64,000 nt of DNA from NCBI RefSeq assembly GCF_012033695.1, contig NZ_JAAVJI010000001.1:1-64000 (forward strand), given 5' to 3'. The DNA is from Pseudomonas quercus (GTDB lineage: Bacteria > Pseudomonadota > Gammaproteobacteria > Pseudomonadales > Pseudomonadaceae). Below, in pieces: positions 9,246-21,207 of this stretch; position 1 is the first letter of the stretch; the number at the start of each line of letters is the position of its first letter. Made by a program: the position numbers and the translations under genes. The notes below the pieces were generated by a model. That model was not told the origin of the DNA, ran no database searches, and was given only the letters and a program-made list of their open reading frames with translations.

Positions 9246-10715
9246 TCAACCCACTAGGCTGATCCCGGCGTGTTGCACAAGGTCCACCAAGGGCTGGGGG
9301 TATACACCTAGCACAAAGGCCAGGATCGCAATGGCCAGCAGTATCACGCCACCGGTACGCTGTTCCCAGTTCATGGGTGCATCATGCTTACGCAGGTTCT
9401 TCTCCATCAGGTACAGCGTGACCATCACGCGCAGGTAATAGAACAGGCCGATGGCGCTGCCCAGTACCAACGCGCCGACCAGCCACCACAGGCCGGACTC
9501 GACGCCTGCCGCCATCACGTAGAACTTGCCGATAAAGCCGGCGGTCAGCGGAATCCCTGCCAGGGACAGCATCATCACGGTCAATACGGCAGTCAGGTAT
9601 GGCCGGCGCCAGAACAGGCCGCGGTACTCATACAGCGCGTCGGCATCCCGGCCGTTATAAGGCGAGGACATGAGCGTGATTACGCCAAACGCGCCCAGGC
9701 TAGTGATCACGTAGGTCACCAGGTACACGCCGATGGCTTCCATGGCCAAGCCCTTGCTGGCCACCAACGCGATCAGCAGGTAACCGAAGTGGGCAATGGA
9801 CGAGTAACCCAGCAAACGCTTGAGGTTAGTCTGGTTCAGCGCCAGCAGGTTGCCCACCACGATGGAGGCCACCGCAATCAAGCTCAGCACTGTGCTCAGT
9901 ACGCCACTGCTTGCCACAGGGGAGAGCTGGAACAACCGCACGATCACCGCAAACACCGCTACCTTGCTGGCGGTGGCCAGGAAGGCGGCTACCGGAGCCG
10001 GAGCACCCTCGTACACGTCTGGGGTCCAGAGGTGGAAGGGCACCAGGGACAGTTTGAAGGCCAGGCCCACCAACATCATGCTCAGGCCCAGTTGCGCCAG
10101 CAGGCTAGGCATACCTGTAGCGGCCAACGCGGTGCCAATCCCTGCGAAGCTCAAGGTGCCGGCATCGGCATACAACAGCGCCATACCGAACAGCAGGAAC
10201 GCAGAGCCGGCTGCCGACAGCACCATGTACTTGATACCGGCTTCCAGAGAGCGCTTGTTGAAGTAGGCATAGGCCACAAGGCCGTACACCGGCACGGAGA
10301 GCAGCTCCAGGCCAATGAACAGGGCAGAGAGCTGCTGGGCGCATACCAGCACCATGCCGCCAGCCGCCGCCAGCAGAATAAGCAGGTACAGCTCTTCACG
10401 GTTGCCTGGGTAACCCGTACCGCCTTCACCCAGGTAAGCGTGGGCCAGGGTCACGCATGCCAATGTAGCAATCAGAATCAGCGCCATGTACAGCGCTGCA
10501 AAGTTGTCCACCTGCAACAGCGTGGTCACGCTCAAGGGTGTGATCTTGAGCACGGGCAAAATGGACAGCAATGCCAGGTTCAAGCCGGCGCAGGACAGCA
10601 GGAAGGTCTGTGAATGGTTGCGGCGCCAAGCGATGGCCAGCATCACCACCACGATGGTGACGCTGGTAATCAGCAGCGGCGCCATTGCCAGAAAGTGTTG
10701 AGAGGTCAGTTCCAT
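9246..10715 (-). CDS. nuoN: NADH-quinone oxidoreductase subunit N
   Basis: A 489-residue antiporter-like membrane subunit of respiratory complex I (proton-pumping arm). About 14 hydrophobic helices are visible. The conserved lysine-bearing helices and the [25 protein letters not shown] loop at about residues 220-240 mark the Proton_antipo_M family. It is the last gene of the nuo operon, six bases after nuoM, and is followed by the bidirectional terminator at 9192-9229. Confidence 0.97.
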   Translation of the reverse strand: MELTSQHFLAMAPLLITSVTIVVVMLAIAWRRNHSQTFLLSCAGLNLALLSILPVLKITPLSVTTLLQVDNFAALYMALILIATLACVTLAHAYLGEGGTGYPGNREELYLLILLAAAGGMVLVCAQQLSALFIGLELLSVPVYGLVAYAYFNKRSLEAGIKYMVLSAAGSAFLLFGMALLYADAGTLSFAGIGTALAATGMPSLLAQLGLSMMLVGLAFKLSLVPFHLWTPDVYEGAPAPVAAFLATASKVAVFAVIVRLFQLSPVASSGVLSTVLSLIAVASIVVGNLLALNQTNLKRLLGYSSIAHFGYLLIALVASKGLAMEAIGVYLVTYVITSLGAFGVITLMSSPYNGRDADALYEYRGLFWRRPYLTAVLTVMMLSLAGIPLTAGFIGKFYVMAAGVESGLWWLVGALVLGSAIGLFYYLRVMVTLYLMEKNLRKHDAPMNWEQRTGGVILLAIAILAFVLGVYPQPLVDLVQHAGISLVG

Positions 10716-10721
10716 TACAGG

Positions 10722-12254
10722 TTACCGGGCCGATGCAAGTTGAGAGAAAGCCGTGCCGAACCATTGCTGCACGCCCGCCATGGTCGCCGCAGACGTATCC
10801 AGAATGGGTTGCGGGTACACGCCTAGCAGCACCAGCAATACCGCCAGGAAGAGGATCATCGCCAGCTCGCGACCGTCCATGCCCTGCAATACCGTGTCCG
10901 ACTTGGCAGGCCCGAAATACGCCCGGTGGATCATGATCAGGGCATACACCGAGCCCACCACCAGGCCGAAGGTCGCGATGGTGGTCACCCATGGCGCCAC
11001 GTTGAAGCTGCCCAGCAGGATCAGGAATTCACCCACGAAATTACCCGTGCCCGGCAGGCCCAGCGAAGCTGCTGCAAAGAACAGGCTGATAGCGGGCAAG
11101 TAGGCGATGCGCGACCACAGGCCACCCATTTCACGCATGTCACGCGTGTGCAGGCGTTCATACAGCTGGCCGCTGAGAATGAACAGGGCAGCGGCCGACA
11201 AGCCATGGGCCACCATCTGTACCACAGCGCCCTGCAGTGCCTGCTGGCTGCCGGAGTAGATGCCGATCAGCACAAAACCCATATGGGACACGCTGGAGTA
11301 GGCAATCAGGCGCTTGATGTCGGTTTGTGCGAACGCCAGGAAGGCACCGTAGAAGATGCCCACCAGGCCCAGCCCCATGGCAATGGGCGCAAATTCGGCC
11401 GAAGCGTTGGGGAACAGCGGCAGGGCAAAGCGCAGCAGCCCGTATGCTGCCGTCTTCAACAGAATACCGGCCAGGTCCACCGAGCCCGCAGTAGGGGCCT
11501 GGGCGTGAGCGTCAGGCAACCAGGAGTGCACTGGAACAACCGGCAGCTTCACAGCGAAGGCGACGAAGAAGCCCAGCATCAGCAGGTATTCCGTGCCGGC
11601 TGGCAGGTTCGCCTTCAGCAGATCGCTGTAGTTGAACGTGATCACGCCCGTGTTGTTGAAGTTGACCAGTACCAGGCCCAGGATGGCTACCAGCATGATC
11701 AGGCCGCTGGCCTGGGTGAAGATGAAGAACTTGGTGGCGGCGTAGATCCGGGTGCGTTTTCCGTCCGACGAGCTATGGCCCCAGAGCGCGATGAGGAAAT
11801 ACATCGGCACCAGCATCATTTCCCAGAAGAAGAAGAACAGGAACAGGTCCAGCGCCAGGAACACGCCGATCACGCCACCCAGAATCCACATCAGGTTGAG
11901 GTGGAAGAAACCCACGTGGCGCTGGATCTCTTTCCAGGAGCACAGTACCGACAGTACCCCCAGCAAGCCGGTCAGCAGGATCATCAGCAACGACAGGCCG
12001 TCGAGGGCCAGGTGCACGCTGATGCCGAACCGTTGAATCCACGCCAGCTTGAATTCGACAGCCCATACCGGGTCGGCCCCTGGCGCAGGCGCCAGGGAGT
12101 AATCGCCCTGGGACCAGAGCCAGAGCCCTAACGCCAGTTCCAGGGACATGGTCAGCAACGCGATCCAGCGGGGCAGGGTGGCGCTTCCGCGCTCAGCCAT
12201 CCAGCACAGAAGGCCGCCAATGAAGGGAATCAGGATCAGCCAAGGCAAAATCAT
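10722..12254 (-). CDS. nuoM: NADH-quinone oxidoreductase subunit M
   Basis: A 510-residue antiporter-like subunit of complex I. The N-terminal helices carry the conserved Glu in FFFFWEMMLVP, and the core contains VKLPVVPVHSWLPDAH, a hallmark of NuoM. Length and sequence agree with the family (E. coli NuoM 509). It lies between nuoL and nuoN on one transcript, with a 40-base gap to nuoL. Confidence 0.97.
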   Translation of the reverse strand: MILPWLILIPFIGGLLCWMAERGSATLPRWIALLTMSLELALGLWLWSQGDYSLAPAPGADPVWAVEFKLAWIQRFGISVHLALDGLSLLMILLTGLLGVLSVLCSWKEIQRHVGFFHLNLMWILGGVIGVFLALDLFLFFFFWEMMLVPMYFLIALWGHSSSDGKRTRIYAATKFFIFTQASGLIMLVAILGLVLVNFNNTGVITFNYSDLLKANLPAGTEYLLMLGFFVAFAVKLPVVPVHSWLPDAHAQAPTAGSVDLAGILLKTAAYGLLRFALPLFPNASAEFAPIAMGLGLVGIFYGAFLAFAQTDIKRLIAYSSVSHMGFVLIGIYSGSQQALQGAVVQMVAHGLSAAALFILSGQLYERLHTRDMREMGGLWSRIAYLPAISLFFAAASLGLPGTGNFVGEFLILLGSFNVAPWVTTIATFGLVVGSVYALIMIHRAYFGPAKSDTVLQGMDGRELAMILFLAVLLVLLGVYPQPILDTSAATMAGVQQWFGTAFSQLASAR

Positions 12255-12294
12255 GACGGGTTCGTTTCCTTTCGCAAAGTCGCAAGGTTCATAG

Positions 12295-14145
12295 TCAGGC
12301 GCCCATTACCACAATGCCCAGCACCACTACGGCGCCGAAGGCAAGGGAAGCGGCATACCAGCGCAACTGACCGTTCTCGGTGCGGCTCATGGCGGCGTTG
12401 CCACCCTTCACCAGCCGAGGCACAAGGCCGATACCGCGGTCCATTGGGTCCCTGCGCAGCACATGGCTGATCCACAAGTACGGTTTCACCAGCAGCTTGT
12501 CGTAGATCCAGTCAAAGCCCCAAGCGGCAAACCACCAGGCTGACAGCACGCGCCCAAGGCCACTGTTGGCGATAGCAGTGACGAACCGGCGCTTGCCCAG
12601 GAACAGCAATGCCGCCAGCAGGATGCCAGCCAGGGCGATGGCGCCCGAGGCAATTTCCAGGCTGTGCTTGGCTTCCCCACCAGCATGGCCAGCACTTTCC
12701 GGCAGTACGCCTGCCAGTGGCGGATGAATCCAGGCGCCGACGAACGTAGACAGCACCAGCAGGATACCCAGAGGTAGCCAGTGGGAGATCCCGTGGCCCG
12801 CATGGGCGTCGGTCTTGGATTCGCCATGGAAGGTGATGAAGATCAGGCGGAAGGTGTACAGCGAGGTCATAAAGGCACCGACCAGGCCCGCGTACAGCAG
12901 GTACTCATGGCCGCTGGCAAACGCTTCCCAGAGGATCTCGTCCTTGGAGTAGAAACCGGCGGTCACGATGGGCAACGCAGACAGTGCGGCACCCCCCACG
13001 ATGAAGCAGGCGTAGGCCAGTGGCAGCTTCTTCCATAGGCCGCCCATCTTGAAGATGTTCTGCTCATGGTGGCACCCGATGATTACGGCGCCGGAAGCCA
13101 GGAACAGCAGGGCCTTGAAGAACGCATGGGTCATCAGGTGGAAGATGGCACCATCCCAGGCTCCTACGCCCAGGGCCAGGAACATATAACCAATCTGGCT
13201 CATGGTGGAGTAGGCCAGAATCCGCTTGATGTCGGTTTGTACCAACGCCGCGAAGCCCGCCAGCACCAAGGTCACCGCACCGACAATGCCTACCAGGTGC
13301 AGGATTTCAGGCGCCAGGGTGAACAGGCCATGGGTACGAGCAATCAGGTAGACCCCAGCCGTGACCATGGTCGCCGCGTGGATCAACGCCGAGACGGGCG
13401 TGGGGCCCGCCATGGCGTCAGCCAGCCAGGTCTGCAGCGGAAGCTGAGCGGATTTCCCCACCGCGCCGCCCAGTAACATCAGCGTGGCCAGAACGATCCA
13501 GAAATCGCCTACCTGGAAATGCTCAGGTGCCCGGACCATCAGTTCCTGAATGTTCAACGTGCCCAACTGGTGGAACAAGATGAATAGCCCGATGGCCATA
13601 AACACGTCACCGATGCGGGTAACGATGAACGCCTTCAGTGCAGCGTTGCCGTTGTTGCGGTTGCTGTAATAGAAACCGATCAGCAGGTAGCTGCACAGGC
13701 CTACACCTTCCCACCCGAAGTACAGGAACAACAGGTTATCGCCCAGCACCAGGAACAGCATGCTGGCAATGAACAGGTTGGTATAGGAGAAGAAGCGCGA
13801 GTAGCCGTCCTCACCGCGCATGTACCAGGAGGCAAACACGTGGATAAGGAAACCAACCCCTACCACCACACCCAACATGGTCACGGACAGCCCGTCCAGG
13901 TACAGGGTAAAGGTAGGCGTGAACGTGCCTACCGACATCCAGGTCCAGAGCAGGTGGGTGTACACGCCGCCCGGTGGCGGGGCCACGTTGAATTGCCAGA
14001 TCACATAGGCCGCTACGATCGCCGACAGGCCAACGGAGCCCACGCCGATCAACGCCGAGGTGTTTTCCGAAAGGCGGCCGCGGGAGAATGACAGCACCAG
14101 CCAGCCCAGCAGGGGAAAGACGAAAGTCAGAAAGAGTAGGTTCAT
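12295..14145 (-). CDS. nuoL: NADH-quinone oxidoreductase subunit L
   Basis: A 616-residue, distal antiporter-like subunit of complex I with the long lateral helix at its C-terminus. The sequence shows the Proton_antipo_N segment ([15 protein letters not shown]), the conserved [20 protein letters not shown] region at about residues 140-160, and [15 protein letters not shown] in the core. The start overlaps the nuoK stop by four bases (14142-14145), so translation is probably coupled. Confidence 0.97.
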   Translation of the reverse strand: MNLLFLTFVFPLLGWLVLSFSRGRLSENTSALIGVGSVGLSAIVAAYVIWQFNVAPPPGGVYTHLLWTWMSVGTFTPTFTLYLDGLSVTMLGVVVGVGFLIHVFASWYMRGEDGYSRFFSYTNLFIASMLFLVLGDNLLFLYFGWEGVGLCSYLLIGFYYSNRNNGNAALKAFIVTRIGDVFMAIGLFILFHQLGTLNIQELMVRAPEHFQVGDFWIVLATLMLLGGAVGKSAQLPLQTWLADAMAGPTPVSALIHAATMVTAGVYLIARTHGLFTLAPEILHLVGIVGAVTLVLAGFAALVQTDIKRILAYSTMSQIGYMFLALGVGAWDGAIFHLMTHAFFKALLFLASGAVIIGCHHEQNIFKMGGLWKKLPLAYACFIVGGAALSALPIVTAGFYSKDEILWEAFASGHEYLLYAGLVGAFMTSLYTFRLIFITFHGESKTDAHAGHGISHWLPLGILLVLSTFVGAWIHPPLAGVLPESAGHAGGEAKHSLEIASGAIALAGILLAALLFLGKRRFVTAIANSGLGRVLSAWWFAAWGFDWIYDKLLVKPYLWISHVLRRDPMDRGIGLVPRLVKGGNAAMSRTENGQLRWYAASLAFGAVVVLGIVVMGA

Positions 14146-14450
14146 CCGCGCATCTCACTGGCAGCGTCGATATCGAGCGTATGGAAGCGGCGATACAACT
14201 GGATCAGGATGGCAAGCCCAATGCTGGCCTCAGCGGCTGCCAGGCTGATCACCAGAATGAACATGATCTGCCCATCCGGTTGCGCCCAGCGGCTGCCTGC
14301 CACAATGAACGCCAGAGCCGAGGCATTCATCATGATTTCCAGGCTCATCAGTACGAAAAGAATGTTGCGGCGGACCAACAGGCCCATAAGGCCAAGTACG
14401 AACAGTACGCCGGCCACGGCCAAGCCGTGTTCTAGAGGAATGGCTGGCAT
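14142..14450 (-). CDS. nuoK: NADH-quinone oxidoreductase subunit K
   Basis: A 102-residue three-helix membrane subunit of complex I. It has the conserved membrane glutamates (in MSLEIMMNA and in [10 protein letters not shown]) that belong to the proton pathway. Length is near E. coli NuoK (100). It sits three bases after nuoJ and overlaps nuoL. Confidence 0.97.
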   Translation of the reverse strand: MPAIPLEHGLAVAGVLFVLGLMGLLVRRNILFVLMSLEIMMNASALAFIVAGSRWAQPDGQIMFILVISLAAAEASIGLAILIQLYRRFHTLDIDAASEMRG

Positions 14451-14453
14451 GGG

Positions 14454-14954
14454 TTACTCCTTCGCCTCGTTGCGGCCAATGTGGAAGGCCGTGATGGCCG
14501 CAGCCAGCAGCAGCATGGAGGCCAGCTCCACCACCAGCAGGTAAGGGCCGAACAGGCTGACGCCTACGGCCTTAGGCCCAACGGTGGTTGCACCCACTGG
14601 AATGTCGCCAGGGCCGGAGAACAGCACATACATCAGCTCCACCAGCAGCAGCACAGCCAGCAGCATAGGGCCTGCCCAGATACCAGGTTTCAACCATTCC
14701 CGTTCCTGATGCGAGGATTCGGTGCCCAGGTTGAGCATCATCACCACAAACACGAACAGCACCATGATTGCCCCGGCATAGGCGATAACCTCCAGTGCAC
14801 CGGCAAAGGGCGCACCCAGTGCGAAGAAGGTCATGGCTACCGAGATCAGGGAAATGATCAGGTACAGCAAAGCGTGAACCGGGTTGGTGCCAGTAATTAC
14901 CCGTAGGGTCGCCAGCACCGCAACGCCAGAGGCGAAATAGAACGCGAATTCCAT
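14454..14954 (-). CDS. nuoJ: NADH-quinone oxidoreductase subunit J
   Basis: A 166-residue, five-helix membrane subunit of complex I. The conserved third helix (EVIAYAGAIMVLFVFVVMML, about 56-75) contains the pi-bulge region implicated in coupling. The gene is nine bases after nuoI and tight to nuoK. Confidence 0.97.
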   Translation of the reverse strand: MEFAFYFASGVAVLATLRVITGTNPVHALLYLIISLISVAMTFFALGAPFAGALEVIAYAGAIMVLFVFVVMMLNLGTESSHQEREWLKPGIWAGPMLLAVLLLVELMYVLFSGPGDIPVGATTVGPKAVGVSLFGPYLLVVELASMLLLAAAITAFHIGRNEAKE

Positions 14955-14963
14955 CTTTTATCC

Positions 14964-15512
14964 TTAAGGCAGCAGGCTTTTCACGTTGATCGGCTCGGCT
15001 TCGTTCTGCGCGGCGCCTTTCGGCTTGCCGGCCACGGCCATGCCTGCGACGCGATAGAAGTTATAGTCCGGGTTCTTGCCGGGGCCCGAGATCAACAGGT
15101 CATGCTTCTCGTACACCAGGTCCTGACGCTTGTAGTCGGCCATTTCAAAATCAGGCGTAAGCTGAATGGCGGTCGTGGGGCATGCTTCTTCGCACAAGCC
15201 GCAGAAAATGCAGCGTGAGAAGTTGATGCGGAAAAACTCCGGGTACCAGCGACCATCGTCGGTTTCAGCTTTCTGCAACGAAATGCAGCCTACTGGGCAC
15301 GCGACGGCGCACAGGTTGCACGCCACGCAGCGTTCCTCACCATCGGGGTCGCGGGTCAGCACGATGCGGCCACGGTAGCGGGGCGGCAGGTACACCGCCT
15401 CCTCAGGGTATTGAAGGGTGTCACGCTTGCGGAAGCCATGGCCGAACACCATGATCAGGCTGCGCAGCTGGGTATAGGTGCCATGGGCGATATGGCCGAT
15501 ATATTTGAACAT
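14964..15512 (-). CDS. nuoI: NADH-quinone oxidoreductase subunit I (two 4Fe-4S clusters)
   Basis: A 182-residue 8Fe ferredoxin-like subunit linking the peripheral arm of complex I to cluster N2. Two CxxCxxCxxxCP motifs ([12 protein letters not shown] and [12 protein letters not shown]) bind clusters N6a and N6b. An upstream ATG at 15527 is in frame, but the ATG at 15512 has a GAGGA ribosome site about eight bases upstream and gives the family N-terminus (MFKYIG) and length. The gap to nuoH is small. Confidence 0.96.
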   Translation of the reverse strand: MFKYIGHIAHGTYTQLRSLIMVFGHGFRKRDTLQYPEEAVYLPPRYRGRIVLTRDPDGEERCVACNLCAVACPVGCISLQKAETDDGRWYPEFFRINFSRCIFCGLCEEACPTTAIQLTPDFEMADYKRQDLVYEKHDLLISGPGKNPDYNFYRVAGMAVAGKPKGAAQNEAEPINVKSLLP

Positions 15513-15523
15513 CAGGTCTGTCC

Positions 15524-16525
15524 TCAAGCACCGGCCGGCGTGTTCAACAACACGATCGCGGCGGTGACCAGCAAATTGATCAGGGTCAGCGGAAGGCAGA
15601 ACTTCCAGCTGAAATCCATCACCTGGTCATAGCGCGGCCGCGGAATCGACGCCCGCAGCAGGATGAACAGCATGATGAAGAAACAGGTCTTGAGGGCGAA
15701 CCACAGGAACGGGACCTGCGGCAGGATATCGAACGGGCCATGCCAGCCACCGAAGAACAGCGTGACCAGCAGCGCCGAGATCAGCACGATACCGATGTAT
15801 TCGCCCACAAAGAACATGCCCCATTTCATGCCGGCATACTCGATGTGATAACCGTCAGCCAGTTCTTGCTCCGCTTCCGGCTGGTCGAAGGGGTGACGGT
15901 GTGTCACGGCTACGCCAGCAATGAAGAAGGTGCAGAAACCGAAGAACTGCGGAATGATGAACCATAGGTTCTGCGCCTGGTACTCCACGATGTCGCGCAT
16001 GTTGAACGAGCCAGCCTGAACGATCACGCCCATCAGGGCCAGGCCCATGAACACTTCGTAGGACACTGTTTGCGCCGAGGCCCGCAGGCTGCCGAGCAAC
16101 GCGTACTTGTTGTTGCTGGACCAGCCAGCGAACAGCACCGCATACACCGACAGGCCCGCCATGGCGAAGAAGAACAGCACGCCGATGTTCAGGTCTGCCA
16201 CGCCCCAGGTAGGGGTGATCGGGATCACCGAGAACGCAATCAGCAACGCACTCATGGCAACCACGGGGGCCAGGGTGAAGATCGCACGGTCCACGAACGG
16301 CGGGTTCCAGTCTTCCTTGAAGAACATCTTGAGCATGTCGGCCGCGATCTGGAACATCCCGAAGGGGCCGACGCGGTTAGGGCCGTAGCGGTCTTGCCAC
16401 CAGCCCAGCAGGCGCCGCTCCACGAAGCTGAGCAGCGCACCGCAGACCACCACGGCCAGCAGAATGACGATGGATTTCAGTGCCGACACAATGATGTCGA
16501 TCACATCAGGGGTAAACCAGGTCAT
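15524..16525 (-). CDS. nuoH: NADH-quinone oxidoreductase subunit H
   Basis: A 333-residue membrane subunit that forms the quinone-binding chamber of complex I. It contains the conserved [11 protein letters not shown] loop, the [18 protein letters not shown] cytosolic loop at about residues 208-227 and the C-terminal [11 protein letters not shown] motif. The start overlaps the nuoG stop by four bases. Confidence 0.97.
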   Translation of the reverse strand: MTWFTPDVIDIIVSALKSIVILLAVVVCGALLSFVERRLLGWWQDRYGPNRVGPFGMFQIAADMLKMFFKEDWNPPFVDRAIFTLAPVVAMSALLIAFSVIPITPTWGVADLNIGVLFFFAMAGLSVYAVLFAGWSSNNKYALLGSLRASAQTVSYEVFMGLALMGVIVQAGSFNMRDIVEYQAQNLWFIIPQFFGFCTFFIAGVAVTHRHPFDQPEAEQELADGYHIEYAGMKWGMFFVGEYIGIVLISALLVTLFFGGWHGPFDILPQVPFLWFALKTCFFIMLFILLRASIPRPRYDQVMDFSWKFCLPLTLINLLVTAAIVLLNTPAGA

Positions 16526-19239
16526 TGCGCAGCCTCCTGCAGGCGTTCCACGGTTTGCCCGCTAAAGGCCGGCGGGATTCCGGCGATACCTTTGGGCAGG
16601 GCAACCAGGCCAGCGGCTAATTGATCATCCACACGCAACGGCAGGCGCAGGTCCACACCGGCTACCGAAAGGCTGAGCAATGCGCCTTCGTTCACACCCA
16701 GGCGATCCGCCTCGGCTTTGGCCAGGGCGACGTACGGGGCGGGAATACGAGACTCCACAGGGGCGGCACGTGAGGACATTTCCTCGCTACCGAACAAGTG
16801 GTGGAAGGGGACCGCTGTCCAGGTACCACGTGCCGGTGCAAAGGCAGCTGGAATGCGGGTGAACCAGTTCAGGTTGTCCCCACGGGTCTCGATCAGGCGT
16901 ATGCCAGGGTCACCCGCACGCAGGTGGCCCCCGACTTCATCCTGAAACTTGTTCCAGGCCTGCGGTGAGTTCCAGCCTGGCGACCAGGCGAACGGCACTT
17001 GTTGGCGTGGCTCTTTGCTTCCGGAGTAGCCTTCCATGGAGAACGCAAACGCCGTGTCCTTGTCCTGGCTGGTGCGAGGCTCGTGAACGCTGATGTTGGC
17101 GCGCATGGCCGTACGGCCTGAATAACGCAGGGGTTCGCGGGCCAGTTTCAAGCCTTTGATGCGGAATGCCGCCGAAGGGGCTGCCTCCACGATGCGGGCC
17201 AGTTGTGGCGCGCTGGCAGCACAGGCCGCTGTCACATGGTCGAGTTGAGTCCAGTCGACCTTGCGCTCAAGCAGTGTAGCGCGTAGCGCATGCAGCCAGC
17301 GCCAGCCCTCATGGGTGAAGTTCTGCGGGTCCAGGTAATTGGGATCGAACACCTGGAAGAAACGCTGGGCACGGCCTTCCTGGCTCACCAGGGTGCCATC
17401 GCCCTCGGCGAAGCTGGCCGCTGGCAACACCAAATGTGCACGGTCGGTGGTCGCGGTCTGTTGGTGGTCGGCCACGATGATCACCTTGGCGGCGGCCAAA
17501 GCGGCATCCACCTTGGCTTTCGGCGCGCGCGTGTACAGGTCGTTTTCCAGCACCACCAGCGCATCGGCACGGCCTTCGATCAAGGCGTCCAGGGCCGCAT
17601 CCAGGGAATCACCACCCAGCATGGCCAGGCCCAGGCTGTTGGCCTCCGGTACGATCAGGCTGAGCGAACCGGCCTTGGCACGCAGGGCCAGTGCCTTGGT
17701 AATGTTGGCGGCCGCTTCGATCAGCGCATCGCACGCCAGGGACGTCCCGGAAACCACAAGCGGGCGCTTGGCGGCAATCAACGCTTCGGCAATGCGCTGG
17801 GCCAGGCCCAAGGCTTCGTCGTCCAGCCCGGTGACCGCCGGGGCGCTGGCATCAATGGCGTGGGCCACAGCAAAGCCGATGCGAGCCAGGTCTTCGGGCG
17901 AGGCATGAACGCATTCTTCAGCCACGTCGTCCAGGCGGGTAGCAGTCACGCTGGCGATGAACAGCGGGTACATTTCGTGCTGGCCGATGTTCTTTACGGC
18001 AGCGTCCAGCCAAGGCTGTACGCGCATGGCTTCAGCCATGGCCTCGGCCTTGCCCTTCACGGATTGGCGCAGGGCCAGTGCCATGCGCGCAGCGGTCTGG
18101 GTAAGGTCTTCGCCCAGCACGAACACGGCATCGTGGTCTTCCACGTCGCGCAGGCTCGGGATCGGTAGAGGGCTGTTGTTCAGCACGTCCAGGGCCAGGT
18201 GGATACGGCGGAGTTCACCGGCTTCAATGCCGGTGTGGTACCAGTCCGCACCGACCAGTTCGCGCAACGCATAGTTGCTTTCAAGGCTGGCGCGTGGCGA
18301 GCCTATGCCCACGATGTTACGGCCGCTTAGCAACTGAGCGGCCTTGTCCAACGCGGCGTCCACACCCAGCATGGCGCGTTCCTGGCCAAGCATGGGGTGC
18401 TTGGGGCGGTCTTTGCGGTTCACGTAGCCATAGCCGAAGCGGCCACGGTCGCACAGGAAGTAATGGTTCACCGAGCCGTTGTAGCGGTTCTCGATACGGC
18501 GCAGCTCGCCATAGCGCTCGCCCGGGCTGATGTTGCAGCCGCTGGAACAGCCGTGGCAGATGCTGGGGGCAAACTGCATGTCCCATTTACGGTTGTAACG
18601 TTCGGAGTGGGTTTTGTCCGTGAATACACCCGTTGGGCATACCTCGGTCAGGTTGCCCGAGAACTCGCTCTCCAGCACGCCGTCTTCAACGCGCCCGAAG
18701 TACACGTTGTCATGGGCGCCATACACGCCCAGGTCGGTACCGCCCGCGTAGTCCTTATAGAAGCGAACACAGCGGTAGCAGGCGATGCAGCGGTTCATCT
18801 CATGGGCGATGAACGGGCCAAGGTCCTGGTTCTGGTGGGTGCGTTTGGTGAAACGGTACCGGCGCTCGTTATGGCCGGTCATCACAGTCATGTCTTGCAG
18901 ATGGCAGTGGCCACCTTCTTCGCACACTGGGCAATCGTGCGGGTGGTTGGTCATCAACCATTCCACCACGCTGGCCCTGAAGGCCTTGGATTCATCGTCG
19001 TCGATGGAGATCCAGGTGTTGTCGGTGGCAGGGGTCATGCACGACATCACAATGCGGCCGCGGGTGTCGTTTTCGTCGGTGTACTGCTTTACCGCACACT
19101 GGCGGCAGGCACCGACGCTGCCCAACGCCGGGTGCCAGCAGAAGTAGGGGATGTCGAGGCCCAGGGACAGACAGGCCTGTAACAGGTTGTCTGCGCCATC
19201 GACTTCGAGCGCTTTGCCGTCTACGTGGATAGTGGCCAT
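16522..19239 (-). CDS. nuoG: NADH-quinone oxidoreductase subunit G
   Basis: A 905-residue iron-sulfur subunit of the complex I peripheral arm. The N-terminal 2Fe-2S ferredoxin domain has CxxxxxxxxxxCRQC (N1b). It is followed by the His-ligated [12 protein letters not shown] site (N5), [11 protein letters not shown] (N4) and the CHGCSSGC site at about residues 230-237 for the extra N7 cluster found in E. coli-type enzymes. The rest is a molybdopterin-oxidoreductase-like domain that has lost its cofactor role. It is separated from nuoF by 104 bases holding a hairpin. Confidence 0.97.
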   Translation of the reverse strand: MATIHVDGKALEVDGADNLLQACLSLGLDIPYFCWHPALGSVGACRQCAVKQYTDENDTRGRIVMSCMTPATDNTWISIDDDESKAFRASVVEWLMTNHPHDCPVCEEGGHCHLQDMTVMTGHNERRYRFTKRTHQNQDLGPFIAHEMNRCIACYRCVRFYKDYAGGTDLGVYGAHDNVYFGRVEDGVLESEFSGNLTEVCPTGVFTDKTHSERYNRKWDMQFAPSICHGCSSGCNISPGERYGELRRIENRYNGSVNHYFLCDRGRFGYGYVNRKDRPKHPMLGQERAMLGVDAALDKAAQLLSGRNIVGIGSPRASLESNYALRELVGADWYHTGIEAGELRRIHLALDVLNNSPLPIPSLRDVEDHDAVFVLGEDLTQTAARMALALRQSVKGKAEAMAEAMRVQPWLDAAVKNIGQHEMYPLFIASVTATRLDDVAEECVHASPEDLARIGFAVAHAIDASAPAVTGLDDEALGLAQRIAEALIAAKRPLVVSGTSLACDALIEAAANITKALALRAKAGSLSLIVPEANSLGLAMLGGDSLDAALDALIEGRADALVVLENDLYTRAPKAKVDAALAAAKVIIVADHQQTATTDRAHLVLPAASFAEGDGTLVSQEGRAQRFFQVFDPNYLDPQNFTHEGWRWLHALRATLLERKVDWTQLDHVTAACAASAPQLARIVEAAPSAAFRIKGLKLAREPLRYSGRTAMRANISVHEPRTSQDKDTAFAFSMEGYSGSKEPRQQVPFAWSPGWNSPQAWNKFQDEVGGHLRAGDPGIRLIETRGDNLNWFTRIPAAFAPARGTWTAVPFHHLFGSEEMSSRAAPVESRIPAPYVALAKAEADRLGVNEGALLSLSVAGVDLRLPLRVDDQLAAGLVALPKGIAGIPPAFSGQTVERLQEAAQ

Positions 19240-19312
19240 GGTTCAAAGGTCTTCGTTGGCCCGGTTACCCGGGCGTGGCTAATGGAAATCTTGTTCTATG
19301 CCTGTTTGGCCG

Positions 19313-19331
19313 GGGCAAGGCAGCCTTGCCC
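19313..19331. repeat. Hairpin between nuoF and nuoG
   Basis: GGGCAAGG (19313-19320), a three-base loop and CCTTGCCC form a perfect eight-pair stem within the only sizeable gap (104 bases) between nuoE and nuoH. There is no T-run, so it is more likely an mRNA stability or partial-attenuation element than a full terminator. That role is inferred. Confidence 0.5.
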
Positions 19332-19343
19332 TCGGCTCATGGA

Positions 19344-20711
19344 TCAGGCGCCCGCAGGGATCGGCCGTGGTTGACCAAAGCCCGGTGCCAGGTTCGCCGC
19401 TCCCGTGGGGGCGATACCGGCCTCGAACTCCTCGCGGAAGTATTTGATGGCACTGCCCAAAGGCTCGACGGCCCCAGGTGCATGTGCGCAGAACGTTTTG
19501 CCTGGGCCCAGGAAGCCCACCAGCCCCAGCAGGGTATCGATGTCCCCTTGGGTGCCTTGGCGGTTTTCCAGTGCGCGCAGCAGCTTCACTGACCATGGCA
19601 GGCCATCCCGGCAGGGCGTACAGAAGCCGCAGGATTCACGGGCAAAGAATTCTTCCATGTTGCGCAGCAGCGACACCATGTTCACCGTATGGTCCACGGC
19701 CATGGCCAGGCCGGTGCCCATACGGGTGCCCACCTTGGCGATACCGCCGGCATACATCTGGGCTTCCAGGTGCTCGGGTAGCAGGAACCCCGTACCCGCG
19801 CCCCCAGGCTGCCAGCATTTGAGGGTGTAGCCATCGCGCATGCCACCGGCATAATCTTCGAACAGCTCGCGTGCAGTCACGCCGAACGGCAACTCCCACA
19901 GGCCCGGGTTCTTCACCTTGCCGGAGAAGCCCATCAGCTTGGTGCCGTGGTCTTCGCTGCCTTCGCGTGCCAGGGCCTTGTACCAGTCCACGCCGTTGCC
20001 GACGATGGCAGGCACATTGCAGAGGGTTTCCACGTTGTTCACGCAGGTCGGCTTGCCCCACACGCCCACGGCGGCCGGGAAGGGCGGCTTGGAACGCGGG
20101 TTGGCACGGCGGCCTTCCAGAGAGTTGATCAGGGCGGTTTCTTCGCCGCAGATGTAACGGCCTGCACCAGTGTGCACAAACAGCTCGAAGTCAAAACCGC
20201 TGCCCAGGATGTTCTTGCCCAGCAGGCCCGCCGCCTTGGCTTCCTCCACCGCACGGTTCAGGTGCCGTGCGGCGGTGGTGTACTCGCCCCGCAGGAAGAT
20301 GTACCCGCGGTAGGCCTTCAATGCCCTTGCACTGATCAACATGCCTTCGATCAGCAGGTGGGGCTGCTGCTCCATGAGCATGCGGTCTTTCCAGGTATTG
20401 GGTTCCATTTCATCGGCGTTACACAGCAGGTAACGGATGTTCATGGACTCATCTTTGGGCATGAGGCCCCACTTCACCCCAGTAGGGAAGCCGGCACCGC
20501 CACGGCCCTTGAGCCCTGAATCTTTCACCGTCTGAACGATCTCGTCCTGGGACAGCTGTGCCAAGGCCTTGCGGGCCGCCGTATAGCCGTCCTTGCGCTG
20601 GTACTCTTCGAGCCACACCGGCTCGGCATCATCACGCAGGCGCCAGGTGAGAGGGTGGGTTTCAGGCGCGCGGGCAATGCGGTTGGCCGGGCCAAAGGAA
20701 GTCAGGGTCAT
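19344..20711 (-). CDS. nuoF: NADH-quinone oxidoreductase subunit F (NADH/FMN binding)
   Basis: A 455-residue subunit that oxidises NADH at FMN and passes electrons to cluster N3. It has the glycine-rich [10 protein letters not shown] nucleotide/FMN site (about residues 70-79), the NADH-binding [19 protein letters not shown] region (about 178-196) and the 4Fe-4S ligands in [12 protein letters not shown] (about 360-371). The start overlaps the nuoE stop by four bases. Confidence 0.97.
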   Translation of the reverse strand: MTLTSFGPANRIARAPETHPLTWRLRDDAEPVWLEEYQRKDGYTAARKALAQLSQDEIVQTVKDSGLKGRGGAGFPTGVKWGLMPKDESMNIRYLLCNADEMEPNTWKDRMLMEQQPHLLIEGMLISARALKAYRGYIFLRGEYTTAARHLNRAVEEAKAAGLLGKNILGSGFDFELFVHTGAGRYICGEETALINSLEGRRANPRSKPPFPAAVGVWGKPTCVNNVETLCNVPAIVGNGVDWYKALAREGSEDHGTKLMGFSGKVKNPGLWELPFGVTARELFEDYAGGMRDGYTLKCWQPGGAGTGFLLPEHLEAQMYAGGIAKVGTRMGTGLAMAVDHTVNMVSLLRNMEEFFARESCGFCTPCRDGLPWSVKLLRALENRQGTQGDIDTLLGLVGFLGPGKTFCAHAPGAVEPLGSAIKYFREEFEAGIAPTGAANLAPGFGQPRPIPAGA

Positions 20712-21205
20712 ACGTAGGCCTCCAGCAGGCCGCTGACGCCGTCAGGTTTCACGTCGCCAAAGGTATCGTCGTCGATCATCAGGGCCGGTGCCTTGTCGCA
20801 GTTGCCCAGGCAGCACACCGGCAGCAGGGTGAAACGGCCATCGGCCGTGGTCTGGCCCAGGCCAATGCCCAGTTCCTGTTGGATCTGCGCCACCACCGAT
20901 TCGTGCCCGCCGATATAGCAGACCATGCTGTCGCATACCCGAATGATGTGACGGCCTACGGGCTGGCGGAAGATCTGGCTATAGAAGGTGGCAACACCCT
21001 CCACATCACTGGCCGGAATACCGAGCAGTTCACCAATGGCATAGAGGGCACCGTCAGGTACCCAGCCCCGTTCCTTCTGCACGATCTTCAACGCTTCGAT
21101 CGACGCCGCACGCGGGTCTTCGTAGTGGTGCAACTCATGCTCGATGGCCGAGCGTTCGGTTTCGCTGAGGGCGAAACGGTCAGTCTGGATCAGCGTAGTG
21201 TTCAT
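20708..21205 (-). CDS. nuoE: NADH-quinone oxidoreductase subunit E
   Basis: A 165-residue thioredoxin-like 2Fe-2S subunit (cluster N1a) of complex I. The four ligands are in CDSMVC and CCLGNC. The frame stays open upstream to 21562 inside nuoCD, but the ATG at 21205 (MNTTLIQ) gives the family length (E. coli 166) and sits two bases past the nuoCD stop. It overlaps nuoF at its 3' end. Confidence 0.96.
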   Translation of the reverse strand: MNTTLIQTDRFALSETERSAIEHELHHYEDPRAASIEALKIVQKERGWVPDGALYAIGELLGIPASDVEGVATFYSQIFRQPVGRHIIRVCDSMVCYIGGHESVVAQIQQELGIGLGQTTADGRFTLLPVCCLGNCDKAPALMIDDDTFGDVKPDGVSGLLEAYV

Positions 21206-21207
21206 GC

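Noticed and set aside
9384..10613. 409-residue plus-strand open frame opposite nuoN
   Set aside because: It is the antisense of a clear complex I gene, with His/Gln-rich composition typical of a shadow frame in GC-rich DNA and no recognisable domain.
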